This document shows, piece by piece, positions 1 to 14,140 of a stretch of DNA of 64,000 nucleotides; position 1 is the stretch's first letter, and each line of letters opens with the position of its first letter. The DNA is from Lates calcarifer (Eukaryota; Chordata; Actinopteri; Centropomidae). Location: NCBI RefSeq assembly GCF_001640805.2, contig NC_066838.1:23769643-23833642 (forward strand), written 5' to 3'. Both the position numbers and the translations under genes were made by a program. The notes beneath the pieces are model-generated. The model searched no databases. It saw only the letters and a program-made list of their open reading frames with translations, and was not told the origin of the DNA.

Positions 1-1371
1 GCATATTTTGACAACCACTTGGCGAAAACTATCATGGCTCTATGATGCTACCTGAGCGTTTACCTCCCACACACAGTTAAAAAATGCACATCGTAAAAAT
101 GACCTCTTTCTTTCTGCTCAGTTTCTGGAACTGAGCAGTCTCAGAGTTACTTGCAAATTTGTTTTCCGTCTATATTAATATTTATGTCTGTGCTGTAAAT
201 AATATTTGTTGCAGCCACCAAAACAAATTCACAGCACTCGGCAAATTCAATTCTGATGAAGCAAATCTAACTCTGGATTCTGAGTTTAGTGGTGCTGCAT
301 ATTTGCTACTGTAAGTCAGGTCCAGGTCCAAGCCTCACTGTTACTAAGTAAAGTGCTGCGATCACCTCAGCAGACCACCCTGACAACCTCCTCCTCTGCT
401 GTTAAGGCTTCCCTGCAGAAAGCCCCACAGCACAGGGATTCAGTCCATGGAGGTTTCCACCATCAGATGGTGTATAGCATCCCGCAGTCTCTCACGGTAG
501 GGCTTTGGTAGAAGTTCAGCACACATGAGACACCATCATTTGAAAAACATCTGTCACTCTGACAAATAATAAGTGCACAGGGCCTCCAGGGAAAAGGGAA
601 GTGCAAGCTCCATATTTTATTTCTTTCTGTATAACACTGCGACTGACTGCTGTTTTTGTGTGTGGTGAACTGTACTTTATATCTAATGCAATGCATGCTC
701 ACACTGACAATTGACATTTTAAGGGCATTACCCTTGACAAGGCGACCTGGACAAATGAAAGGAAAAGGCAGAATGATTTATCAGGGGGGCTGACGAAATA
801 TTTTGATTTACATTTTTCCTGTGCCGTTTGAAATGAATCCTGAAGACATACACCACACCCCTGCTCGGGGCTGTGTGAGCTGTCTGCAGAATAGCCTGAT
901 GACCTGAGATCAGGTAGGGCTATATCTCCCCAGGGTGCTTGCAAAGCCAAGACAACACTGCACTGCTCTCCTTTTCTAATTCTGCCAGTTCCTCCTGGCT
1001 TAATTGAGAATTTGAACAAACAAATTAATCATTGCAGCCCATAAAAATGACAGGATTCATGCAGTAGCATTCTTCATTCTCTCTAATTTGTTGTGTGTTG
1101 TCGTCCCCCCGCCCCTCTTCCTGTGCCTTTTCTCAAACCCCCACAGCATTTTTTGTGCTGAATCTGCTAGTTTACCCCCTTATGAAAATTACAAATACTT
1201 GTCAAGGTTAACGAGTTAATATTCTCATTCAATATTTATTTTATGGGCGAAAGAAAGCGTCTCCCTTCAGCGCGTCCTCTTCCAGAGCGAGGATGGGTTT
1301 GTTAATCAAAATGACAAGGACAGTGTCCTTTTGATAATCCCCTGAATCATCGAGAATAAAAAATGAACTTT

Positions 1372-1395
1372 ATTAATCAGCGGCCTCTGATTAAT
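1372..1395. promoter_or_regulatory. Inverted pair of PBX-HOX/homeodomain-type sites
   Basis: ATTAATCAG, six bases, CTGATTAAT: a perfect 9-bp inverted repeat in which each arm contains TGATTAAT, the composite core bound by PBX-HOX dimers. It sits in a block (about 1240-1540) free of simple repeats, consistent with an enhancer. Confidence 0.4.
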
Positions 1396-4300
1396 TGTTA
1401 TGAAGTGTTGCTCATCCATTTCCCCTGCATTTCCGTAATTTTCACAGAAGCCTAACAATCTCCCCAATGATTTGAAGCCTTTTGAGCTGGCGTTGCATTC
1501 AGCAGCATAGCAATAAATAGCTGGGCAGCACACTCTTCTTCCCGGATGAGCTTCTGCACAGAAGACTTTTACAAAAACACAATGCTTATTTACTCTCTCT
1601 GCTTACAGCATGACTTTTTTATATAACTTCTTTTTTTTCGCCTCTGAGTTTGCATTTTTTTTTAAATGGCATTGTCCAAAAACGTCAATACTGACACTAA
1701 CATCAGTTTAGTAGCAGCCATCAGTCTGCCTTTATGTTTGTATCCTGCATCAATACTGCAGTTTCTGCCCACTTAATCTTTGAATGTGATGCACAAATGT
1801 ATTAGCTATTCCTCTGCAGGTGGAAACAACAGTGCAGTTCAGCAAGTTGAGAGAGTTGAGACTTCATATGAAATCAAATATAAATGAGGAGTTAGTAGTA
1901 GTTAGTAAATGAAATCATGTTTCACATTGTCTACAAATTAACCAGAGAAGACCTCCCCACACTGAAACATGATCCCTAACAGAATTTTTTCTCAAGGAAG
2001 TAGGACAATTAATACTACATATATTGATGATATTTATGATTAATATATAAGACTGAATCGTTTTCACAGTAGATGGTGCAAGGTTGGGAATCTGATGTAA
2101 TTTACATGAGTGTGCGAGAAGTGTGGTGCTCATTTGCTCTGAAGTGATGTCCATGAAACGGAATATACAAACGATAGCTTCTCTCTTTTTCTTTCTTTCT
2201 CCGCAAGGCGTATTATTACAGATAGGAGGCCTGATGAAGAGAGGATATTTCATGATCTGCCGATTAATCAGCAGCCATCTATTTTACTGTATTTACCTAC
2301 ACTACACTACAGTAAAAGTTATTATTTTCTCAGTCCGCTCCATATTTAAAAGTCCAGCATAAGGAAATTATACATTTAATGAGTGCACGCTGTGAATTTC
2401 AGCCTCTCCAACAGATTTAAGGGGGTTGGGTGGCTCACATGCAATTAATTGTGGAGGTGTTTTATCCATCAGAATGAATAATTTAAAGGGAGTGTTAATA
2501 GGTATCCCAGACTTGGCCAAAGGAACGGAGACAAAGTGTTGTTGAAAGACGTTTCATTACTTTCCCTCTGATGCTGCTCTTCATTTGTTCTCCTGTGTCT
2601 TTTTTGGGTCAGTCTAGTCACAATTAAGGATGAAAACAAAGCAATGAAAAGAATAAAACAATATTAATTATTATCATTGTTATAATACTTATACAGGAAC
2701 AGATATATCAAAAGAAAATGTAAGATATCAACTGTACATAACCATTAGATTTGATTCATTTCCAAACTGGATTTTGGCTCAGTGTCAAAATCATAATCAT
2801 TGCAGCACAAAGCCAGAAGTTAAACTTTCCCCATAAATAAAAGCAAGTCTGGTTCACAGCACATGGGAACTAAAGTAAATCTGAGCAAGAACTTCCCCCT
2901 GCCGAGTTACCTTTGAGAAATCTGCTTTATGTAACATAAATTGTTACAGGGGAGGGCCATTAAAGCCACAATCAGTCATCGTTTTTTGTCCACATAAATG
3001 TTAACTATATTCACAGAAATAACTGAGGACTTTGAGTCATAGATTAAAAATCTGCGAATCATAATTAAAGTAATAGACTGATTTTCCCAATTATACTGAT
3101 GTAAACAAACTATTAACAGCATCAAAAGACATTAAAAACTAAACAGTCATTGTTTGAGAGATGTAAGTTGTTACTCAGTCGATTACAGGTTGGGCCTTTA
3201 CACAAAAATAAATCGTATGCATTTTTGAGCTGAAACGTTTTGTGAATACTGACAAATTTATCAAATTCACAGCATAAAATTATCTTGGCCTGAATTACCA
3301 TATACTCTTTTAACATATTTAAAACTGCAATTCCCCTTGAAGGAAGTATTAAATTGATGAGGTCTGAGAGCTGATCTCAGAACAGCTTTGACTGATTCCT
3401 CCTGTGTGGGGGTGTGTGTGTGTCTCTGGTGGGAAACAACGTGAACTTCATTGACTCCCACATGCACAGAGGGATGACATCAGAAAGAAGTCGTCTCTGT
3501 CAGATGCAATAAAGGGACGTCCACATGCGCATAGCTCCCCATCCTTCACACTTTGTGTATACCCAACCCCACAACATAAATTAGCTATAGTGACTACTCT
3601 CTTTTCAACAGCCATCCAAGACAAGGACATTTGGAGAGAAAAAGTTGCACTGGGGGGTGTGTTGCAAGCCAGGTTCCCCCAAATTTAAACAGTAAATTCA
3701 GATGAGATATTGCTAAATGAATTTTCTGACAGTTCCCTTTTCCCCTCTGTAACATGCGTCTGTTAATTTTTCACAAAAGGATTCACAAATACATGAGTCC
3801 TTTTGTAGAGTCTCTTCAGATGGAGATCTATGGCATTGTGAACAAAAGACACTCCTTCAATGACAAGTGCCAAGTACATCAGCCAGTCCTTCTTTTCAAG
3901 TAATTCCAACCCTGGCTATTCAGGGTTTGCCCTGTGGCGAGACCGAGCACTTCGTTCTCCAGAAATAGCCATAGCTCATCTTTCACAAGGACTCAGGTCG
4001 TCTTATCACGGGGAGAGAGGTTCATTTGACTTTCTGTCTCTTCAATATGCCTGGCAATCATGATGCCCGGTTAATATTGAAGTATGGGGAACGCTTGGTG
4101 TTGTTCTCCCCCCCAGGCTCTGTGGCAGGCACAAAGAACTTGTAACTTGCCATCGAATATCTTATCACATGACTTTATCTGCCAGCAGTGGCAGACAGTT
4201 GCACCTTAGCAGCTCTCCACCTGGGAGAAATCACAATCCTCCATACATGTTTGCTCTTTTCTACCCTAATAGCATTCAATGTGGTTTGTCTTCACAAACA

Positions 4301-6591
4301 AATATATTTTCAAATGGATATGCTCAAATACTGAATGCTAAAAGCTAAATAATTTTATGCAACTGGCTAAAGACAAGAACTTGGTTTGCTTTGCTGGCTT
4401 TGGTGCTTATTTGTTGTCCACCAGACCTCATGAAATCTGAATTTCCTTTTGTTCCCTGTTCACAGCAGAATAGTAAAATTGGCTTACCACATTTAATTAA
4501 CACCCAAACACACCTTGACAACTTTTGCATGACACTCACTCAGCTAAAATCTTTTTAGAATAACAAAAAAATCCACACTTCAACTGAAAAGAGAGGCGTT
4601 TTTCTTGATAAATTTAAGATAAAAGACATGGCAGTCATTTTCTCCCATGACATATTTGTTCTTTAACAACAAATCAATGGCTGTGAAAGCTTGGCACCTG
4701 AATACAGAACAATGGGGAGATGAAGCGAAGATTGTCTTCATTAGGCACATTAATATTCATAGAAAGTAGAAAATCTGACACCACGGAGGACTTGGTAACC
4801 TTTTCTCATATTAGATTTTTTTTTTCAACTTCTTAACACAATTAAAGTCCAGCAATGACTTAATTAATGCGGCTTTCTGTCAGGCGCTTTAAAGAACTGT
4901 CAATTTGGCCTGGGCCTGCCTGTCAGCAGGGAAGAAAGACAGTCATCCCACTCTTACAGGAGACAGTCGGAATCACAGTGCCGGATAAAGTCACATTCGC
5001 AGACACCTTGCCAAATTGATTCTTTTAAGGGTTTTCTTGCAGATTACCATTTCTTTCCTCCTGTCTCTTATTCTGCACGAGTGTCAAATCTGAGAAAAAA
5101 TCTAAATTCAGTTTTAGGTTCTGGTTATTACCATCCTCTTCTATTGTGCTCATTGTTGCTGATACCCTGTTAAAGTATGATTTGAATGAAACATTTCCTG
5201 TGCAAGACAGTGTCCTCAGAGCTCTGAATCAGTCACCAAGATACTGGGAATGATATGGTGTGGTCAGGGGGGACTGTGTTTGTGGTTGCAAAAATTATTA
5301 AATGAACAACATTAGCTCAGTTATTTGTTTGTGTGAAGTTGCTGCATATTTTTATCCTCGTTATGCATTTTTATGACATGCCCTAATGGCAAATACATCA
5401 GTAATGCATCATTTTGGTTGCATGGTGAATTTCTTGGCAAATCAGCCTGATGTGGAGAGCGCTGAGGCTGCAAGGGACGAGGCGGGTGCATTTCCTCTAG
5501 AACCAGAACTGTCTTCAAGTGGAAGCCACAGGCTGTCCAAACAAGATGACAGTGCAAATGTCTGCTGCTAATGACTGATTCTCCTCTTGCCTGGGTTTTG
5601 ATCAGAAATAGCTTCTTCTTCCTCTCTCCCTCTGAAATGGCAGCGACCAAAATTGAGGTAATGGCCCTAACTTTAGAAGCTGACACAGCTGCAGGATTTG
5701 CTATCACTTTGACTAAGAATCAGTCTCACTTTATAGTAAGTGAGCTGAGATATTCAAGAAATACTGAATGAGCATAGAACATAGCTCGGGTATAAACAAA
5801 ACAAAAATAAAATATGCACAGTATTTGCACAGTATTGTCCCCATTTTGCAGGTCTCTGTTTTATAAACTCCGCCTCCTCCTTACTGAATGTAATTTTGAA
5901 TGGTGTGAATTTAATTTTGAGAGAGAGAAACGCAGTCAAAATCTGATTTTAACATTCATTTTCTCATCTATCCACTAGGTGTGACCGGGGGGATTCATAC
6001 ACTGCCATTCTCTGTATTAATGAACCAATACCTGTGATCATTCTGCAGGAGGTGTAACTGGCTTGGCAGGTGTGCTGCCACTGGGAAACAGATTAAAATA
6101 GTCAGGGTTCCTTTCAAGGCTTGTACAGAAAACAATGGAGGCTTCACAAGGTAATCATGCCATTATATGAGACGGAGGGACTAATTGGAATTATACTAGA
6201 ACAGGCAGGGAGCTCATTAAAACCTTGAGCACTACCTCATGATAAACAGTCACTTTAAGGGCTGGCACTAATATGATGAGGCAAAGTCTTTATTTCTCAC
6301 TTTCCAATGAACACATCTGATGTTTAAGCTCCTTATACTCTCTCAGCAGGTATCGTGTGGAATGTAAGACTCCTTAATTGCCACTGGAAATTAGTAGCAT
6401 GGTTATATAGCGAGCTTTTGTCGTCATGCAGAAACACTGACTGCGATGATACTGTGCTGTCTCTCAGGGTCTGCATCATTTGGAAATTCTTGTAATATAA
6501 TCATCCGCTGCTTTTCATACTTCACATTAAGATTTCATATTTTGTCATCTGCTTTTCAACATGCATTTCATCATTCCAAACTGAACCGTGC

Positions 6592-6605
6592 ATTAATATA
6601 TTAAT
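6592..6605. repeat. AT-only perfect palindrome
   Basis: ATTAATATATTAAT, a 14-bp perfect palindrome containing two ATTAAT homeodomain-type cores. It is short enough to be chance in AT-rich DNA. Confidence 0.4.
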
Positions 6606-8827
6606 TGTTAAACTTTGCTCATTACAGCCCTATAAAAACCTCACCAATACAATACCATAATAACACAGCAAGCTTGTTATGGACTCTGACAACCCGTGAT
6701 TAAAATCAGACTCATTTTGCTTGATGAGAAATTGGCTTTACCCAAAATAACTTTATATCCCCCTGCTTTCCAACACAGTTCATTAGCTCCATCTTGCTCA
6801 GGCAGGATTCTTTGTGCCATTTTGACTGTATTCAAATCTCTTTAATGCCATCTCATGTTTAAAGACTGGCCATAAATCCCATATCAGTTCTTAATGACCA
6901 CTGCCGGCCAGCCAGTAATATGTCATTGTTCGCAGGCGATCACCCAGCGGGGAATAGACCATGCCAGTCTTTGTAATTGCACACCCAGAAAGATTTATAT
7001 TGCCATTATGCACACCCATAAGAAATAATTCAAACATATCATTGAAAAAAACAGCCTGCACATTGCTGATCCCCAAATCTCCACTGAGCATCTAGCCAGT
7101 ATAATATTCTACTGCCTCTGCTAACATGGCTTTACTGTCTCCTAGTAAAGATGTCTTCAACACTCATATTCCATATGTCTATTTATTAGCGATACTGTTT
7201 CTCCTTCTGCAGGGTGCTTTAGAAGAGTATGCAAAGGCTGTATAGAAAAATGCAAGGTGTCATATAACTGCTAGAGCACTACAGTAGCTAAGTGGCTGGA
7301 ATATTCCTCGTACATCAATCAGCTGCTGCACTATGCATCCTAAACAAACTCCTCCATGTACACTCCTGATTTTTTTTTTCCCTAAATGCCTGCAATCCTT
7401 GAATGGCTCTGAGATGTGGTGATTGAGGACGCAGTTAGCTGAACTCCCCAAGTGTGCCACCACAGCTTTGTTGTGCAGCCTGCCCTGGTTCCTCCTGAGA
7501 GGGGAGGCAGGTGTAGGGCTGACGCAGGTTTGATCACCTTGGTGAGTGTGGACGTAAGTGGCTTCTCCGTGTCCCCGGGGAGGACAACAGCAGCCAACTG
7601 CAGAAGGACGAGTGTTTGACTTGGGCTAATGAATTGCCTGGTTGAACAGAATTACATCATGCTTGTTTTCTTTAAAAGGATTTGACAGGTACTCAAATAC
7701 GCTGGTTGATGTTATAATTTAAACTACGACACCACATGAGGGAACAGATAGAAAATGTTACTGTAGATTGATAAAATGTTATGTTGCCCAGGAAATGCTG
7801 CATGTTTATTCATGAATAGCTCATATGTTTTACTTGATATTCTTGAAATTTAAGAAAATCTACAGCTTTGAGAACAATGGTGGCCTCTACTTGTTCTCTT
7901 TGTCCCTGGTTAGAGGGCCGGAGACATAGAGGGGAAGTTGAAATGCCCTGCTGAAGTCAGCCATCAAAAGCAGGCCAGTCATGCAGACTCCTGTTTCAGA
8001 GTCTACTGAGACCGCTCCCAGGGACTCTTTGTTCCTTTTCAACCAGACTGCTGCTGTCTCCGCGCTCAGGGGGCTCACTCACCAGTGACAGCCACAGTCA
8101 GATCATACCCCCACAATCAAATACAGTTTTATTAGATCTGTCTTGCAGAGCGGCACTCCACTGCAAAAACATGTTTTGTTCTCTTTAACCTATTCCACCG
8201 GGGACACAAACCAACAGTGACACTGTCATTTGTGAGCAATGCAGTATGACTCCCTTGTGGTACAAATGTCAGATTATACCGTGCAGTACTAGTTATCCTC
8301 CCTAAATATAGCCTCTCTGGTATCATAGCCTGTCGCAAGAAATTCATGGCTTCACACACATGGCCTTTAGTGGAACCCCAGACACTGTCACAAACCTTAA
8401 GAAGTCGCCAGAATGAGACTAATTGTAAATTCATATCCGTCTGCAAACTCTCCTTGTAATTCTGAGAAGAGAGGCACCTGCCCTCAGCTTGATCCTGGCT
8501 CGTAATGTGTGATGTGCACTTTTCAGTCCCTGTAGATATCAAATTGATTTGCACATGGAATTGCCATCTCTTATTAAGTTGGCATTTAAATGGCGTATTA
8601 GATTTAAATAGGCACACATATTTGGAGGTGACCAGCTGTGAGATCTTTTTGATACTGGTCACTCGCTCAATTTTACTTCTTTTAGAGGTTTAAGAGGCTT
8701 AAAGCCCCTCAAAACATGCTTGATCCTGATCCTCAACCCTATCTGATCAGACCACAATCACAGCCTCCTGATGAAGCAGATTAGCTGAATTTTTGAGTGC
8801 ATGCCTTTAAATAAATAGCACCATAAG

Positions 8828-9600
8828 CAGTGTTAATATTTAGTGATAGTCTTTTGACAAAAATGTTAGTTATAGTCACATTTATTTTTGGGATATTTGA
8901 TCATTTTAGCCTAGTTTTAGTCAACAAAACACTAATTGTCTGTGAAATTTTAGTCTCATATTGTCGCAATCTTTGTTGTGCACAGTTACCACAGGTATGT
9001 GTCTCACTCTTGTCTGTCACAAGGTTGGTGAAAAAGACACTGTTAACTTGCTCATGCACAGTGTCCATTACACTCTGCTCTGCAGTAACACAACAGACTC
9101 TCCATCAGGAAACATCATCAACATCATTTCCAAACTGGCTGTTTGAACAGACCTGCTCACTGCTCACCTAGCATTAGCATTACCACAGCTACCTACTGTA
9201 TGCTCTCCACTGCAGAGCAGCAAATCTCACCCACTCTCTTGCTTAAATAAAGCTCATTGTTTGGGTTTAGCTTGAGATCAGAAGCCAAAACACTGAATAA
9301 CGATGAGATACTTCTTTAGCAAACAACAAGATTTACAGCAGATGGTTGACTGCCGACATTAATCCTCATTACTCATGCCTTCCAATAGCAACACCAACTG
9401 TAATGTTAAGGTTACATCCACATGATGTTACGTTAGGTAACCTTTTTTTGTTATATATTAATTATCAATCATCCAGCTTTTACTTTATTTAGTTTTTATT
9501 CACTGACAAAAAATATGATTCATTTCTTCATAATTCTCATTTAGGTTTAGTCACATTTTTGACATGGAAATAGAGCCACCGATTAATATTTATAGTAGGT
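8828..9600. mobile_element. Probable dispersed repeat rich in TTTTAGTC words
   Basis: The left end (GTTAATATTTAGTGATAGTC and following) and the right end near 9540-9560 carry repeated TTTAGTC/TAGTCACATTT words. They resemble a fish repeat whose consensus contains TTTTAGTCGACTAAAA. No transposase frame remains. The open frame at 8830-9171 lies within it and is not called a gene. The boundaries are approximate. Confidence 0.45.
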
Positions 9601-12600
9601 ATAGTTTTCAGTGATAAAATGTTTACAAATTTGATGCTTATTTAGCATGAGTATTCAGTTTTATGGAAAGATTTGAAGCCAAATAAGTTTTCAGGGAATT
9701 TTAAATCCCCAAAAGAACTGAGATTAAACCAGCACATTATAGCACAAGTTCTATGGAAATAAAAGGAGTTGCTCATGATCTGAAGGCCAGATAAATCAAA
9801 AGCAGTCATCACTGTAACATGATCATCATTTCTTCTTGACGAGCTGCTTGTTTTTCTTTTTTCTCACACCTGGCTTAGTGTAATTCATAGCCTTACTCGT
9901 GCTGTTATCGTGGGAGAGAGTTAAACACAAACAGCAGGTGAGATCATAGCAACAAGGTGAACAAAAACACCTTGTTTTTGACTGTTGCATCCTCATGTCA
10001 TTCATCTGACCAGGATTGCTGACAGGCCATGGTCTGAGTCTGACATATATCCAGTGTGTCATGTCCAGCATGACAGACAGCTTGTCGTGCACCGGTAGAA
10101 ACTCTCACTTAGAAAGGATTGAATATATTTATCTGACAGTGCAGTGTCAATTTTTTACGGTCACTTGCTCCTGTGAGATTCTAGAAAAGTTTTATCTCAC
10201 TTTTCGACTTTTTAACAAAAAATAAAAGCTCATTTTGTGGGTAATAAATAAAATCCTTACATTGTTAAACAAATAAAAAAAGGACTCCAGAGTTTACCAC
10301 TTTTTACTTTGGATATTCTTACAAAACTTCTGACTTTATAGAAGATTTTAAAAAGCAATAATAATCTTGTATTATTACTAACAAGAAATCATTCAAAGCA
10401 GCATATAGTATTTTTTCCTTTTCAGACATCCAGCCCCATAAATAATCAAGGCCTTCTCTGATCCCTCCGAGTAATTATCTGTGTTCTCTGACAGCCACAG
10501 GCAGCAGCAAACTGACAGGCCTCCGTGAGGGAGATGTTGTGTAAATTTTATGAGTGACAAAGGAGATTAGTAGAGTGACTTTGTACATGTAACTTTGACC
10601 TCCTTGGAGCTGTGCATGCAGGAAGGTGAACGGAGAGCCGTCCAAGGACTGAATTCTATTGAATTTAATGCCAAATCTCAATTCAACAATCAAGACAAAC
10701 ACACTGAGAATTGTGAATAGAGTTGATGAAAAGTAAAATTGTGAAAAAAGATTACATGAAGATATTGATTAGACAACGGTGACCTAATGTCAGAGCTTGC
10801 AAAATGTAAGTCGTATTTCTTGTGTGTGTAAGGAATCTCAAGCAGTGTGTGTCATTTCCCAAAGTGTGTTTACATCAGTCTGTTGTCATATTTTGGCAGA
10901 TGGTTGGGGTATTGTGCTGAATTTGGGTGAAAGCAATAGTTTTCCACAGATATAGTGATTCTGGAGAGGCACTCATCAGTTAAATAGCAACCTGCCTCAA
11001 CGATTTCTGTCTCTGAAACTCCCCCTTTATCATACTCCTATTGTGTGCCGCTACCGACAGACCAACCCTAAGCATTCTTTGCTCTGATTTTCCATTGATG
11101 GTCTTTCATATAGTGAGTCTGCTCGGAGAGGCTTTGTTCCCCGTAATTACAGGGCCTGTGATTTCAGCACGTACGTACTGTATGTCTTGCCTCCAGCCCT
11201 GTGATTGTCAAGGAGATTTGATGGAGGCATCAAGCACATGTGAGTGAAGGGGAACATGGTCTTGCCATCACACCCTTCTGTTTACCCAGAGTGTCAGAGG
11301 GCTGATGTCACCCTGAGAGAGAACAGAAGAGGTGGGCCTCGGTGGATTCCTCCACGTCTCTCTCCGTCTGTCTGTCTGTCTGTCTCTCTGGACATGTTGT
11401 GGGAAGCGATAACAGGGCGGTGCGTGGAGTTCAGCGGCCACGCAGCATTGCAAATCTCCCTGGCCATCTTGCACAGCTCACGCTGTTCAAACAGGTTCCA
11501 CGCCGGCTTGTGTCTTGTCTTGTCAAGTGGCTGACATTCTGATTTAATCAACATCCACGCCTGCCAGATGAATTAGATCACTATCAAAAATGCACAGGGA
11601 GTGCCATGTCCCTCACTTGTCAGAACCAAACTCATCTGCTCATTTATTTATTACATTCTCCATGAGAGGAGCATTGTAGCACTGTGTGGGCTTAAGGTTG
11701 TCTGTCCTTGGTGCTTTGTTAAACTTGGATGAGCCCTTGGGACTTCTATAATTTTATCTCTAACTCACATCATATTGAAAACACATAATGGTGGTCTGGA
11801 GAAGAAAAATAAACATGGCATTCCTTCCGCCTCTCCTCTGAACATCCAACTGCAATCTGTTCTCTGTGGAAAACAAATCCACTACTATGTTTTAATTTCC
11901 ATCCTATCTAGTTGCTAATAAATTTAAGATGCAGGTACTCTAAATAGATACTGAGACATTCTTTGTTTTTATTTGATGAATTACTCGGAAATGTTTAGAC
12001 ATGTATGATGATTATGATTCCCATGGAACGGCACACCTATTACTCCTTATTTTTTAGTTTGCTGTGATGATTAAAATAAATGGGGAGGTTGAGTGCATGC
12101 TGGCAAAGCAACTGAGAGCAGCTGAAAAGGACTGATGTTGTGTTCACTTGATGGTATCAATGTTAAAACTGCTCATCCCCTAAATGGAGATCATTTCTGG
12201 AACTTTGTACTTTCTGGGAAAACGCTTTGTCTTATGTATATCACTGAAGTAAGGCTTCTTCATTAAATTTGCTTTTTTGTTCAATATTTGAAAAGAGTAC
12301 ATGCTGGCGCAGGAGCCTGAATAGATATTGAATTGATGCTCATTGGACAATTGTATATCAAAGTGATAGCCAAGGCTAAGAAAGGGAAAAAAATCAATTT
12401 CATTTCAAGTTTAACAGAATTACTGAGCTTGATGCTGCCTGTGTATCATTGCAAGGAGGAGAGTACTGTATTGGGACGGTTCAGTGTGTTCCTAATGTGA
12501 GTGTATGTTGCATGAATTATCAGTGGGAGGACGGCTGTGGTTTAGCTGAGCTGAAGAGATTCAGATTGAGATGTCCACTCACGGCTCACTGGTTTGATAT

Positions 12601-13739
12601 TTCCATCATCGACAGCAAAGGAGACTCTGACAGTTGGGCTGCACAAAGCCAGCTGTTTTCATGGTTTGAAGCGTCCTGAACGTGCACCCAAGTTGAAGGA
12701 TTGGTAGGAGATTATTAACCAAAGTGACACCCAGAACACAGGCATCCACAGTTGGAAAATCACTGGGTCTCTCTCTCTCTCCCTCTCGCTCCCTCTCTGC
12801 TGCTCTCTTTCTCGCCCTCTAATTTTGGAGCTGCAGCAAAGTGCTCCAGCATGTTTGCGTCAAAAGTTCCAAATTGAAAAGTGTGATAAGGTAGGAGGAA
12901 CATTAAAAATAGATAAACACACATCTGTGGACTAATCTGGACCAAAAAAAACAATGATCATGGCAAGATGATAATCACAGCCATGCTTATCAAGTGATTC
13001 CAATGAATAAAAGCACAGATTAGATCTAGGATTGGGCCGACAGATTGATGTCATGAAATGACTGCATGATTTCTGACTTATTCACACACATAAACCCAAA
13101 CCATATGGCCAAATCTGGTCTCCATTTACAGACAGTGGTGTGCATCAGGTTCACCAACTGAAAATAAACTAGTAATTTAACTGTATTTAATTTATAATGA
13201 CATTTCTGTAATCAAAAACAACTACACTTTTTGAGTAATATTGGCATTTATGTACTGATGTACTGATTATTTAGTGCTGTCCTTTGTGTCTTTACTATGA
13301 AAAAGACTATTGTAGAGCTGACCATTCAGACTTGTAAAGGCTTTCATGAAATGTCATAATGACCAATATATTTATAAGTTAACACAAAGTTAATATTTCA
13401 CTTGATTCTGTGAAGAGCCACGAAGTAGACTTTTGAGTTAATGTTGAGACTGCAGTCTCTGAGGTGAAATTATTGGAGCAGTTATATGCAAAAGAGAGTT
13501 AATACTTCAGCCATTTAACAGTTACTCATCCTCCAAGAACTCTGAATGAACAAATGTATATTATATGGAGAACAAAGGAAGGTAACCAGAGACCCATTTT
13601 AATACTACCTATACAACCCTAATCCAAATTCTATGTAACCATATGTTCAGTTGGTCAAAGTTTCAAAGAAGCCCTAACAAAGTTCATCACATTTGGTATC
13701 ACACCTATAATAAAAAAGAACCTTAACATGCACCGCACT
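9601..13739. other. Gene-free interval
   Basis: No coding region is supported. A (GTCT)n tract lies at 11366-11386 and a CT-rich tract at 12768-12820. Overlapping open frames on both strands at 11244-11554 cross the GTCT tract and are artefacts of composition. The rest is AT-rich unique-looking DNA. Confidence 0.6.
12768..12820. repeat. CT-rich (polypyrimidine) tract
   Basis: (TC)n followed by interrupted CTCCCTCTC and CTCTTTCTC units, nearly pure pyrimidine on the plus strand. Confidence 0.85.
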
Positions 13740-13808
13740 TCATTAAAGGATACTTACTTAGGTACTTTTACTTCTGTAAAGGATCCGAATACTTCTTTTA
13801 TCACTGAA
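13740..13808. mobile_element. Fragment of a percomorph dispersed repeat
   Basis: GGTACTTTTACTTCTGTAAAGGATC..GAATACTTCTTTTATCACTG matches the 3' end of a very common percomorph repeat as I remember it (ACTTTAGTAAAGGATCTGAATACTTCTTCCACC). A longer copy of what seems to be the same family is at 50185-50840. The fragment is followed directly by a different repeat. Confidence 0.6.
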
Positions 13809-13829
13809 AGTCACAGAATAATACAAAAA

Positions 13830-14140
13830 AACCCTAACCAATCAAGCCAGTGGTATTCCACTGTTCTGCTGGGCAGAATTCCTGTTTTTGTCAGTGGAGT
13901 CTGGTGGTGACACATAGAGAGGTTTCTGGTTGAATAAAAAGGATTGTACTCTTTAATAAAAAGGTCTTTCTTTGTAGGAGTCCTATCCATAATGTTGTCA
14001 GACACTTATAATAACAATCTGAGCCTGTCAGTGGAAGAAATAAACACTTTAGTGGACATACTTTGTCCCTATTGATAATTTACACCCACAAACATAGACA
14101 AACAAGACCCAGGTGCAAAAATACTAGAGTTATCCTTTAA
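13830..14140 (-). mobile_element. Dispersed repeat copy A, related to 34200-34590
   Basis: Read as the reverse complement, this segment matches the left part of the element at 34200-34775. Shared words include AGTGGAGTCTGGT, AACAATCTGAGCCTGTCAGTGG, CACTTTAGTGGA and AAAAATAC(T/C)AGAG(T/C)TAT(C/T)CTTTAA, in the same order. The two copies in opposite orientation show a dispersed repeat. No coding content remains. Confidence 0.75.

Larger units (their letters stand above)
1..8820. other. Gene-free, low-repeat interval
   Basis: No coding region is supported; the longest open frame (128 codons, minus strand, 5321-5707) has no recognisable domain. The DNA is AT-rich with little simple repeat. Blocks at about 1240-1540, 4860-5060, 6050-6420 and 6590-7100 look like conserved noncoding DNA: they are free of simple repeats and rich in TAAT/ATTA and other factor cores. 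Without alignment this is an impression only. Confidence 0.6.

Noticed and set aside
8132..8662. 176-codon open frame on the minus strand, the longest outside zfp64
   Set aside because: No recognisable domain, no splice-compatible neighbours and an ordinary amino-acid mix. One frame of this length is expected by chance in 64 kb read six ways, and it overlaps conserved-looking noncoding DNA.
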